Source: an uncultured bacterium (GTDB lineage: Bacteria; Bacillota; Clostridia; Christensenellales; Borkfalkiaceae). Taken from it: a DNA stretch of 7,342 bases. The notes under the pieces are model-generated. The model ran no database searches. It was not told where the DNA came from and worked only from the letters and a program-made list of their open reading frames with translations. This document shows, piece by piece, positions 1-5,274 of the stretch. Numbering within the stretch: position 1 is the first letter of the stretch; the number at the start of each line of letters is the position of its first letter. Location: positions 1,631-8,972 of the forward strand of contig CAKXBD010000086.1 of assembly GCA_934871445.1 (NCBI GenBank). The letters are read 5' to 3'. Made by a program: the position numbers and the translations under genes.

Positions 1-435
1 GTCTACGACCTCCAAAGCGTTTTTGACTTTTTCGGAAATTTCCGATTTGGAAAGTTTCGACTGTTTGATTTTCGTTCTGCCCTTTTTGTCTACGAACGTC
101 GTTTCCGTACGTTTGAGTTTCAGCCCGAAGGCGACGTTTTCAAAGACGTTGAGGTGGGGGAAAAGGGCGTATTTCTGGAATACGGTATTGACGGGACGCC
201 TGTTTGGCGGAAGCGTGCTGATGTCGTTGCCGTTCAGGAGAATTTTGCCGCTGGTGGGCATCTCAAACCCCGCAATCATTCTTAGGGTAGTGGTTTTGCC
301 GCAGCCGGACGGACCGAGGAAGGTGACGAACTCACCTTTACGTACATAGAGATTCATATTGTCGATGACGCTCACGCCGTCGAATTGCTTGCAGACGTCA
401 ACGAGCTCGATGATATTGGTCGTATTTTTTTCCAT
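1..435 (-). CDS. potA: Spermidine/putrescine ABC transporter ATPase PotA (N-terminal 145 residues, cut by window edge)
   Basis: This is the cytoplasmic ATPase that would power polyamine import together with the PotB/PotC permeases and the PotD binding protein, which are expected further left outside the window. Visible in the sequence are the Walker A motif GPSGCGKTT at residues 41-49 and the Q-loop in VFQKYALFPHLNV with Gln87. The surrounding FGLKLK context matches PotA better than other importer ATPases. The signature motif, Walker B and C-terminal regulatory domain lie beyond the edge. The ATG start at 433-435 is supported by GGGAG at 444-448, eight bases upstream. It follows the XRE-cupin gene by 44 bp on the same strand, so the two are probably one operon. 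A lysine-rich insertion of about 18 residues lies near residues 111-130, where E. coli PotA has a short linker. Another polyamine or opine-type importer ATPase is possible but less likely. Confidence 0.9.
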   Translation of the reverse strand, partial: MEKNTTNIIELVDVCKQFDGVSVIDNMNLYVRKGEFVTFLGPSGCGKTTTLRMIAGFEMPTSGKILLNGNDISTLPPNRRPVNTVFQKYALFPHLNVFENVAFGLKLKRTETTFVDKKGRTKIKQSKLSKSEISEKVKNALEVVD

Positions 436-448
436 AAGTAATTCTCCC

Positions 449-470
449 GAAAAAATCGCGGTATTTTTTC
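449..470 (-). promoter_or_regulatory. AT-rich intercistronic hairpin upstream of the potA RBS
   Basis: A perfect 8-bp inverted repeat (GAAAAAAT at 449-456 and ATTTTTTC at 463-470) with a 6-base loop lies in the gap between the XRE-cupin stop codon and potA. It directly abuts the potA ribosome binding site. In the leftward transcript the stem is almost all A-U and is followed by GGGAG rather than a T-tract, so it is a weak hairpin and not a convincing terminator. A processing site or a translational modulator is possible; this is inference only. Confidence 0.3.
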
Positions 471-479
471 TTTGTATAA

Positions 480-1013
480 TCAAAAGTTCGGAGGCGTGGA
501 TATCCACAGGAATTTCGCTTTGCCCCTGCCTTTATTGACGATGCTGTGCGGCTTGCCCGCGGAATAATAAAAAGCCTCGCCCTTTTTACATATATAATAT
601 TGATTGCCGAGCACGATGGCGATACGCCCTTCCAGCACATAGCCGAATTCTTCGCCCTCGTGGGGAATATCTCCCGATGTGGAAACCCCTTCGGAAAGTT
701 CCACGAGGACGGGCTCCATCATGTTTTTCTGAGCGTTTGGAATCAGCCATTTCCAGAGTACTCCGTCCGAATCTTTTTCGGAAAACTCCTCCTTGCTGAA
801 TACCACTTTTTCTTCCGCTTCTTCGCGGAAAAATTCCGAAAGATTGCTTCCGAGCGCGGATAAAATATCGGCGAGGGTGGCGATAGAGGGACTGTTCAAA
901 TCATTTTCGAGCTGGGAGATATATCCCTTCGTCAGCTCGCAGCGGTCGGCGAGCTCTTCCTGCGTCAATCCCTTTTGGTTGCGTAATTGTTTGATTTTTC
1001 CGCCTAATTCCAA
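480..1013 (-). CDS. XRE-family transcriptional regulator with C-terminal cupin domain (PuuR-like)
   Basis: This is a DNA-binding regulator, probably a polyamine-responsive repressor of its own operon. Residues 7-61 form a lambda-repressor-type helix-turn-helix (GLTQEELADRCELTKGYISQ and LENDLNSPSIATLADI). Residues from about 104 to 174 form a cupin barrel with HEGEEFGYVLEG (His118, Glu122) and GEAFYYSAGKPHSIVN (His156). The 177-residue length is normal for XRE-cupin proteins. The start is TTG at 1011-1013, chosen because AAAGGAG lies seven bases upstream and the HTH begins at once; no ATG fits. It is co-directional with potA after 44 bp, an arrangement typical of Firmicutes potABCD operons. 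A consensus promoter and three candidate operators precede it, suggesting autoregulation. The ligand is inferred from the neighbour and not visible in the sequence. Confidence 0.9.
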   Translation of the reverse strand: MELGGKIKQLRNQKGLTQEELADRCELTKGYISQLENDLNSPSIATLADILSALGSNLSEFFREEAEEKVVFSKEEFSEKDSDGVLWKWLIPNAQKNMMEPVLVELSEGVSTSGDIPHEGEEFGYVLEGRIAIVLGNQYYICKKGEAFYYSAGKPHSIVNKGRGKAKFLWISTPPNF

Positions 1014-1046
1014 CGTTGCTCTCCTTTTGGTTTTTTCGGCGCGGAA

Positions 1047-1063
1047 GTTTGGTAATAGTAAAC
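1047..1063 (-). promoter_or_regulatory. Candidate operator 1 for the XRE-cupin regulator
   Basis: The plus-strand sequence GTTTGGTAATAGTAAAC fits the shared form GTTT-N9-AAAC, flanked by A and T so that AAGTTT and AAACTT are inverted arms. It lies in the leader, about 34 bp upstream of the TTG start and close to the ribosome binding site. It is one of three similar 17-bp sites in this leader and is the most distant from the promoter. Confidence 0.5.
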
Positions 1064-1096
1064 TTTTTTCTTTGTAAAAACAATCCCGTGAAAGCG

Positions 1097-1113
1097 GTTT
1101 GTTTATAATAAAC
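1097..1113 (-). promoter_or_regulatory. Candidate operator 2 for the XRE-cupin regulator
   Basis: The plus-strand sequence GTTTGTTTATAATAAAC fits GTTT-N9-AAAC and also contains a nested perfect inverted repeat, GTTTAT-A-ATAAAC, at 1101-1113. Its start is 22 bp, about two helical turns, from that of operator 3, so repressor dimers could bind the two sites on the same DNA face. Confidence 0.6.
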
Positions 1114-1118
1114 GAAAA

Positions 1119-1135
1119 GTTTAGCTAAAATAAAC
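1119..1135 (-). promoter_or_regulatory. Candidate operator 3 for the XRE-cupin regulator, next to the start of transcription
   Basis: The plus-strand sequence GTTTAGCTAAAATAAAC fits GTTT-N9-AAAC and includes the palindrome TTTAGCTAAA. It lies roughly 10-26 bases downstream of the predicted transcription start (near 1145). A bound repressor here would block promoter clearance. With sites 1 and 2 the consensus is GTTT-N4-A-N-A-N-TAAAC. Confidence 0.6.
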
Positions 1136-1151
1136 TCATGCACTGCGGACT

Positions 1152-1180
1152 ATTATATTTGAAAGCGAAAAATTTGTCAA
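1152..1180 (-). promoter_or_regulatory. Consensus sigma-A promoter for the XRE-cupin/potA operon
   Basis: Reading leftward, a perfect -35 TTGACA (plus-strand 1175-1180) is separated by exactly 17 bases from a perfect -10 TATAAT (1152-1157). Transcription should start near 1145, giving a leader of about 130 bases that holds the three candidate operators. A promoter this strong before a regulator gene implies that expression is held down by repression. Confidence 0.85.
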
Positions 1181-1188
1181 ACGTTTGA
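1177..1188. promoter_or_regulatory. 12-bp palindrome TCAAACGTTTGA overlapping the -35 element
   Basis: TCAAACGTTTGA is a perfect palindrome whose left end overlaps the -35 hexamer of the XRE-operon promoter. It uses the same GTTT/AAAC half-site words as the leader operators, but in the opposite order and closely packed. It could be a binding site for a second regulator or for the same one, or a chance palindrome. Confidence 0.3.
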
Positions 1189-1232
1189 AGGCTGTTTTTA
1201 CAATATTTTCATAAAAATTTTTTTTGAGGACG

Positions 1233-1286
1233 AAAAAAAGATAAACGCCCCGAAAAAAATCGACATTCCGATTTTTTTCGGGGCGT
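1233..1286 (-). terminator. Second (distal) intrinsic terminator downstream of rpsT
   Basis: A perfect 18-bp stem (1245-1262 pairing with 1269-1286; outer part ACGCCCCG/CGGGGCGT) encloses a 6-base loop. In the leftward transcript the stem is followed by TTATC and then seven T. No T-run follows on the plus strand, so it works leftward, as a backup for rpsT and an insulator before the XRE-potA promoter. Confidence 0.85.
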
Positions 1287-1309
1287 AGGGGAGAATAAAA
1301 ATAAACGCG

Positions 1310-1340
1310 AAAAAAGAGGTCTACCTAACGGCAGACCCTC
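1310..1340 (-). terminator. Primary intrinsic terminator of rpsT
   Basis: In the leftward transcript GAGGGTCTGCC pairs with GGTAGACCTC (10 bp with one bulged G and a G-U pair) around a GTTA tetraloop, followed directly by six T (complement of 1310-1315). It lies about 50 bases beyond the rpsT stop codon, as expected for its terminator. Confidence 0.85.
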
Positions 1341-1390
1341 ATATTCATAAATAAGTACTCAAAGGCGCGAACCGAGTTACAGCTCGTAAC

Positions 1391-1657
1391 TTACGCCTCC
1401 AAAGCGTTCAGCTTTTTCGCAAGTTTAGCTTTCTTGTTATCAGCGTTATTCTTATGAATTACTCCCTTGGAGGCAGCAGAATCGATTGCGGAAACGGTTT
1501 CGGGATATAATTTTGCCGCTTCCTCCTTGTTTCCCGCAGCAACGGCGGCAAGGAACTTCTTAATTTGCGTCTTTAACGCGGATTTCACGGCTTTGTTCAC
1601 TTCGGTTTTCTTCTCGATAACCAATACTCTTTTCTTTGCGGATTTAATATTAGGCAT
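1391..1657 (-). CDS. rpsT: Small ribosomal subunit protein S20 (bS20)
   Basis: S20 binds 16S rRNA early in 30S assembly and stabilises the helices at the base of the subunit. The 88-residue lysine- and alanine-rich protein starts with the family hallmark MPNIKSAKKR and contains the helix region NKAVKSALKTQIKKFLAA. It ends with the conserved GVIHKNNADNKKAKLAKKLN. Length and composition are normal. The ATG at 1655-1657 has AAGGAG (complement of 1664-1669) six bases upstream. The gene is a single-gene unit: its own promoter overlaps the intergenic space shared with divergent murI, and two terminators follow. A small hairpin (AGTTAC/GTAACT, 1375-1391) spans the stop codon and is probably incidental. 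Confidence 0.97.
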   Translation of the reverse strand: MPNIKSAKKRVLVIEKKTEVNKAVKSALKTQIKKFLAAVAAGNKEEAAKLYPETVSAIDSAASKGVIHKNNADNKKAKLAKKLNALEA

Positions 1658-1714
1658 GATGGTCTCCTTATTCTTTCCTGTTTTTCTTAAATGGAAATTT
1701 CATTTGCATGGATT

Positions 1715-1743
1715 ATTTTAGCATAAATAATTCGGCTTGTAAA
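1715..1743 (-). promoter_or_regulatory. Sigma-A promoter of rpsT
   Basis: Reading leftward, -35 TTTACA (complement of 1738-1743) is followed after 17 bases by -10 TAAAAT (complement of 1715-1720). Each box differs from consensus by one base. The predicted start near 1708 gives a leader of about 50 bases before the rpsT ATG. Confidence 0.75.
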
Positions 1744-1761
1744 CTGTTTTTGAGGTGTTTA

Positions 1762-1794
1762 TTCCGAAAATCGCCGATTTTTCGGAAAATTTTT
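1762..1794 (+). promoter_or_regulatory. Terminator-like hairpin just upstream of the murI RBS
   Basis: TTCCGAAAATCG pairs with CGATTTTTCGGAA (1762-1787; 11 bp with one bulged T and a tiny loop). Two A and five T (1790-1794) then follow in the murI direction. It lies only 8 bases before the murI Shine-Dalgarno. It could attenuate read-through or limit murI translation. The stem is AT-rich, so strength as a terminator is uncertain. I see no clear murI promoter between it and rpsT. Confidence 0.4.
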
Positions 1795-1811
1795 CGTCTT
1801 TGGAGGGAATT

Positions 1812-2888
1812 ATGGATATTCCGCACGGCGGAATCGGTTTTTTTGACAGCGGTCTTGGCGGTTTGACCGTCCTTTTCGCTTGTCGCGGTGTTTGCGGAGA
1901 TTTACCCGTATATTATTATGGAGACAACGCTCGCGCCCCCTATGGGGGACTGTCGCCCGAAATTATAAAGAATTATGCGGCGGAGGCATTTGATACCTTT
2001 TCAGCTCTCGGTGTTCGTGCGGCCGTTATCGCCTGCAACACAGTTACCGCCGTTTGCGCGGATTCTTTTCGGAAAATCTATCCCTTTCCCATAGTGGGAG
2101 CGGAACCCGCCGTATTTCCCGCAGCAGAGAGGCGTGGGGAAATTTTTGTTTTAGCTACGCCCGCGACCGTCGCAAGCCTCCGTTTTCAACGCTTGTGTTT
2201 GCGCGTCGGAGAGAAATATCCCGACGCACATATCCGCGTTTTCGGGTGTGAAGGTTTGGCAGGCGCGGTGGAAAAATATTTTTTTTCCGAAGATTTCGAT
2301 TTTACCCCTTTTCTTCCCCGTGGCAATCCCGACGCAGTAGTGCTCGGTTGTACGCATTACGTTTTTTTAAAAAAACTTATCGAAGAATTTTACGATTGCC
2401 CCGTTTTTGACGGTAACGAGGGCATTAAAAATCGGCTTTCTACCGTTTTGTCCGAAAATTTTTCCCGTTGCGATCATTCCCGACCACCCGAAACCACTTT
2501 TCGCGGCTTTTTTCCACCTCTGACCACTTTTGTACCCGAAAAGGAAAAAAATATCCGTTTCGGGCTCCCCGGCGGAAAATATCCCTTTTTTTATGAACCC
2601 GAAAAATTATCGGGCGGTTTTTTTGCTGAAACAGAGGAGGTACCGGACGGTTTTTTTCTTAAATCTGAGAAATTATCGAATGGAATTTTCTCCGAACCCC
2701 CAAAAATAACCGCCTCTTTGAAAGAGAATGATGCCGCGAACAGATGTTCGCTCAATTTTTCTGAAAATCGGGAGAATTGGGGCAAAAAAGGCGCTTTTTC
2801 GGGAATTTTTTTTCTCGGGAGCGGAAAAATAGTCAATAAATCGGCTTACGAACAAATGTTTGTGTATAAAAATGGGGCGGGTTTTTAA
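1812..2888 (+). CDS. murI: Glutamate racemase with an unusual repeat-containing C-terminal extension
   Basis: MurI interconverts L- and D-glutamate by a two-cysteine mechanism and provides the D-Glu that MurD adds to peptidoglycan precursors. The substrate loop IGFFDSGLGGLTV (Asp12, Ser13), YYGDNARAPYG (34-45), the first catalytic Cys75 in ACNT and the second catalytic Cys180 with His182 in GCTHY are all present. The core ends near residue 217, after DGNEGIKNRLSTVL. The family is usually about 255-275 residues, but this protein has 358. The last 140 or so are Phe-, Glu- and Lys-rich, with tandem 11-residue units at 253-296, and do not match the normal MurI C-terminus. The start ATG at 1812 is chosen for GGAGGG at 1802-1807; an in-frame GTG at 1755 lacks a ribosome binding site. 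The usual Pro after GCTHY is Val. The core call is secure; the tail's role is unknown. Confidence 0.92.
   Translation: MDIPHGGIGFFDSGLGGLTVLFACRGVCGDLPVYYYGDNARAPYGGLSPEIIKNYAAEAFDTFSALGVRAAVIACNTVTAVCADSFRKIYPFPIVGAEPAVFPAAERRGEIFVLATPATVASLRFQRLCLRVGEKYPDAHIRVFGCEGLAGAVEKYFFSEDFDFTPFLPRGNPDAVVLGCTHYVFLKKLIEEFYDCPVFDGNEGIKNRLSTVLSENFSRCDHSRPPETTFRGFFPPLTTFVPEKEKNIRFGLPGGKYPFFYEPEKLSGGFFAETEEVPDGFFLKSEKLSNGIFSEPPKITASLKENDAANRCSLNFSENRENWGKKGAFSGIFFLGSGKIVNKSAYEQMFVYKNGAGF
2568..2699 (+). repeat. Degenerate 33-bp (11-residue) tandem repeat inside the murI tail
   Basis: Three in-register units encode EKLSGGFFAET, EEVPDGFFLKS and EKLSNGIFSEP (residues 264-296, bases 2601-2699). A more diverged fourth, PGGKYPFFYEP, precedes them (2568-2600). 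The shared pattern is E-[KE]-[LV]-[SP]-x-G-[FI]-F-x-x-[TSP]. At DNA level the units share a CGG or TGG step followed by a T-run. The divergence between units suggests an old, decayed minisatellite rather than a recent duplication. Confidence 0.7.
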
Positions 2889-2948
2889 GAAGTGTGGGCA
2901 ATAATCCCAAAAAGTTGCTATTTTTTTGAAAATTTTTACGAAAAAAAC

Positions 2949-2978
2949 TTGACAAAGGGGCAAAAATGGTTATATAAT
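2949..2978 (+). promoter_or_regulatory. Sigma-A promoter of the dcw cluster, upstream of mraZ
   Basis: A perfect -35 TTGACA at 2949-2954 and a perfect -10 TATAAT at 2973-2978 are separated by 18 bases. Transcription should start near 2985, about 30 bases before the mraZ ATG. No strong terminator separates it from murI, so some murI transcription may read through. Confidence 0.85.
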
Positions 2979-3015
2979 GGAGATACGTTAAATTGAGAAA
3001 AGGGGAGGTGCAGAT

Positions 3016-3435
3016 ATGGCGACTTTGTTCCGCGGAATTTATGAACATCAGCTGGACGATAAAAACCGTCTGCGCATTCCCGCGAAGTTCAAGAGCGGAC
3101 TGGGCGAATCGTATAGCTTTGCCCGCGGTATGAACGGCTGTATCTATGTATTTCCCGATACGGTTCTCGAAGAGACGCTCGAAGAGCTGTCCGAGGAGAG
3201 GCTCGGCGAATCGTCGAAGGCGTCGCTGTTGTTTTTCAGCTCGATTTTTCCCGCCGAGGAAGACGGACAGGGGCGCGTAGTGCTTCCTGCGCGGCTGCGG
3301 GCGATGGCCGGAATCAAAAAGGACGTCGTCACGATAGGACGAGGAAAGCGGCTGGAAATCTGGTCGGCGGAAAAGTACAACGCCTATATCGACGACGTGG
3401 ATTACGACGAGGAATTCAAAAAATTGGGGATTTAA
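3016..3435 (+). CDS. mraZ: Transcriptional regulator MraZ
   Basis: MraZ is a ring-forming DNA-binding protein that regulates the dcw promoter, usually its own. The 139-residue protein has the two tandem AbrB/SpoVT-like swapped-hairpin halves, each marked by a DxxxR motif: DDKNRLRIPAKF with Asp14 and Arg18, and DGQGRVVLPARLR with Asp83 and Arg87. Length is close to the family norm of about 140-150. The ATG at 3016 has GGGGAGG (3002-3008) seven bases upstream. It is the first gene after a consensus promoter and is followed by rsmH after only 3 bases, so the two are cotranscribed and perhaps translationally coupled. Confidence 0.96.
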   Translation: MATLFRGIYEHQLDDKNRLRIPAKFKSGLGESYSFARGMNGCIYVFPDTVLEETLEELSEERLGESSKASLLFFSSIFPAEEDGQGRVVLPARLRAMAGIKKDVVTIGRGKRLEIWSAEKYNAYIDDVDYDEEFKKLGI

Positions 3436-3438
3436 CGT

Positions 3439-4380
3439 ATGTTGGAATTTTCGCACAAACCTGTCATGTTGGAAGAATGTATGCAGGGGCTCGCCTTAAA
3501 AGCGGGCGGGATATATTTCGACGGCACGGTAGGCGGGGGCGGTCATTCTTACGAGATTCTCAAAAGGACTTCTCCGTCGGGGCGGCTGATTGCCACCGAT
3601 CTGGACGACGAAGCGATTGCGGCGGCGACGAAACGGCTTTCGCCCTTTGAGGGAAGATTTACGATTTACAAATCCAATTATAAGGATTTTGAATGGGTTT
3701 TCGGCGAGGCGGGAGTCGATAAGGTGGACGGAGCTCTGTTGGATTTCGGGGTTTCCTCCCACCAAATAGACGATGTTGACAGAGGATTTTCCTATCGATT
3801 CGGGGAAGCGCCGCTCGATATGCGCATGGACAGAACGTCAAAGCTGACGGCGGAAACGGTACTCAATACCTATTCCGAAGAAAAGCTCGCGTTTATTTTG
3901 AAAGCGTACGGAGAGGAGAGCTTCGCAAAGACGATTGCGCGCAACGTCGTAAAATACAGGGCGAACAAGCCCTTGACGACCTGCGGCGAATTTGCGAAAA
4001 TCATTCAAAACAGTATTCCCGCGAAATTTCGTTTCGGAGCGCCATGCGAAAGGAAAAGCTTTCAGGCTCTCAGAATAGAGGTCAACGGGGAACTCGACGG
4101 ATTGTACGAGCTGGTGCTCGCGCTCACCCGTCGATTGAAAAAGGGAGGACGAATCGCGATACTCACCTTTCACTCCTTAGAGGATCGGGCGGTGAAGGAA
4201 GCATTTCGGTATATGGAATCGCCGTGTACCTGTCCCAAGAGCTTTCCCGTCTGTGTCTGCGGGAAAAAGCAGGAAATCAAAATCATTACGCATAAACCGA
4301 TTACGGCCGGCGCCGAGGAACTCGAAGCCAATTCGAGGAGCAAATGCGCGAAACTACGGGTTGCGGAAAGGATTATCTGA
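3439..4380 (+). CDS. rsmH: 16S rRNA (cytosine1402-N4)-methyltransferase RsmH
   Basis: RsmH (MraW) uses S-adenosylmethionine to methylate N4 of C1402 in the ribosomal P site. Motifs in order are the N-terminal HKPVMLEE, the SAM-binding glycine loop DGTVGGGGHS (28-37), the acidic DLDDEA (54-59) and LLDFGVSSHQ (100-109). RGFSY (115-119), FQALRIEVN (208-216) and the catalytic-region LTFHSLEDR (242-250) follow. A cysteine cluster, CTCP at 263-266 and CVCG at 272-275, is common in Firmicutes homologues. The C-terminal SRSKCAKLRVAER (299-311) is the family ending with Cys where Ala or Ser is usual. The 313-residue length is normal. The ATG at 3439 follows the mraZ stop by 3 bases, with GGGGA at 3426-3430 inside mraZ as ribosome binding site. 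Confidence 0.97.
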   Translation: MLEFSHKPVMLEECMQGLALKAGGIYFDGTVGGGGHSYEILKRTSPSGRLIATDLDDEAIAAATKRLSPFEGRFTIYKSNYKDFEWVFGEAGVDKVDGALLDFGVSSHQIDDVDRGFSYRFGEAPLDMRMDRTSKLTAETVLNTYSEEKLAFILKAYGEESFAKTIARNVVKYRANKPLTTCGEFAKIIQNSIPAKFRFGAPCERKSFQALRIEVNGELDGLYELVLALTRRLKKGGRIAILTFHSLEDRAVKEAFRYMESPCTCPKSFPVCVCGKKQEIKIITHKPITAGAEELEANSRSKCAKLRVAERII

Positions 4381-4462
4381 TAGACCAAAGAAAAACCAAT
4401 CTACGAAAAGATAAGGATATTATGAGCTGAAGTTTACGTGATTACGGAAGGAGAGAAGGAAA

Positions 4463-5206
4463 ATGGCTACGGTTTTTGAAAACAGGCCCGCACCCGTATC
4501 TGTGCCGCCCGAAGAGGAAGCGGCTTTACACAACGCGCGCATCAAAGAGCGCTATGAAAAATTGAGAAATGCCGAGGCGACTCAGCTTTCGGAGAGCTTT
4601 TCCGAGGCGGAAAGAAGTGCGTACACCGCGCCCAAGGCTTCGGTGCCCACGCTTGCGCCCGAACGTCCCCGCGAGAGTTTTTCCTATTCGTCCGCGCCCG
4701 TTGAGGAAGCGCCTCGCACAAACGGCTATGTACATACGAGAGTGGATTCTCCCTTATTTACGCCCGAAACGCTCGACCGCACGCTCCGCCGCGAAGATTA
4801 CGGCTTTATGGCGCCTGTCGCGCCCGAGGAGCAAAAAGCGGAATTGAGAGAGGAAATGGCGTTTTCGGAGACTGTAAACATTCCCGTGAACGCTCCTGCG
4901 GCTCCTGTGGAAATGCCCGTTGCGGCGGTCAACGTCGAGCCCCGCGCAGAAGGCTATGCGCTCAACGGTTTGGCTAAAATGGTGATAGCCGCGTTTGCCG
5001 CGTTGGTCATCGTCATGCTGACGGTCATCTGCATCAATACGCAGGTAATTCGTAAAAAGACCGTACAGCTCAGAAATTTGGAGCAGAGACAGGAAGAACT
5101 CGTCCGAGAAAACGCCGAACTCGAAAAGAATATCGAAGAAGCAAAATCCTTCGATAAGATTCTCGAATTTGTCGAAGAAAACGGAATGATTTACGATCCG
5201 AATTGA
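4463..5206 (+). CDS. ftsL: FtsL/DivIC-like septum formation protein with long N-terminal cytoplasmic extension
   Basis: FtsL is a bitopic division protein that, with DivIC/FtsB and DivIB/FtsQ, activates the septal synthase. One transmembrane helix lies at about 173-193 (MVIAAFAALVIVMLTVICIN), followed by a basic RKK and an extracellular coiled coil at about 195-232 rich in Glu, Leu and Arg. The last part, FDKILEFVEENGMIYDP, is the usual end of FtsL/DivIC proteins. The gene lies between rsmH and the division PBP, the classic ftsL position. At 247 residues it is about twice the usual length: residues 1-170 are rich in Pro, Ala and Glu and predicted disordered, with two more structured-looking basic segments (20-40 and 90-116). 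The ATG at 4463 has AAGGAG at 4448-4453. The 82 bases before it, 4381-4462, hold no gene. Identity rests on topology and position. Confidence 0.85.
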   Translation: MATVFENRPAPVSVPPEEEAALHNARIKERYEKLRNAEATQLSESFSEAERSAYTAPKASVPTLAPERPRESFSYSSAPVEEAPRTNGYVHTRVDSPLFTPETLDRTLRREDYGFMAPVAPEEQKAELREEMAFSETVNIPVNAPAAPVEMPVAAVNVEPRAEGYALNGLAKMVIAAFAALVIVMLTVICINTQVIRKKTVQLRNLEQRQEELVRENAELEKNIEEAKSFDKILEFVEENGMIYDPN

Positions 5207-5255
5207 AAAATTTATTCAAAATGACGTTCGATTTTTGTCGATAAAATATTTTCTC

Positions 5256-5274
5256 TAAGGAGTGCAAAACTATC
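5256..5274 (+). promoter_or_regulatory. Shine-Dalgarno and apparent ATC start site of the division PBP
   Basis: TAAGGAG at 5256-5262 is the best ribosome binding site between ftsL and the PBP. Nine bases after it comes ATC at 5272-5274, in frame with the PBP and reading (start)KKPTTDYSVSVLRKRLF, the expected N-terminus. No ATG, GTG or TTG occurs in this frame between the stop at 5242 and the ATG at 5335. A single G-to-C change from ATG would explain it. Confidence 0.6.

Noticed and set aside
23..349. 108-residue plus-strand frame at the left edge
   Set aside because: It is antisense to potA, whose Walker A and Q-loop motifs settle the coding strand.
1704..1765. Possible plus-strand promoters for murI (TTGCAT or TTGTAA as -35)
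   Set aside because: Each candidate lacks a reasonable -10 box at 16-18 bp spacing, so none could be supported over chance in AT-rich DNA.
1755..1811. N-terminal extension of MurI from an in-frame GTG at 1755
   Set aside because: There is no ribosome binding site before this GTG, the extension would translate through the hairpin at 1762-1787, and MurI proteins begin just before the GFFDSGLGG loop. ATG 1812 with GGAGGG is far better.
2595..2629. Terminator-like CCCGA-N7-TCGGG plus T-run inside the murI tail
   Set aside because: The stem is five pairs, it falls within the tandem repeat, and it is in the open frame; most likely it reflects repeat composition rather than a functional terminator.
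2889..2940. Possible terminator after murI (TGGG-N7-CCCA followed by T-runs)
   Set aside because: The stem has only four pairs and is separated from the T-rich stretch by about 13 bases, so I do not call it a terminator.
2833..3456. 207-residue minus-strand frame across the mraZ region
   Set aside because: It is antisense to the well-supported mraZ gene and its promoter, has no ribosome binding site or family motifs, and reflects the codon bias of the sense strand.
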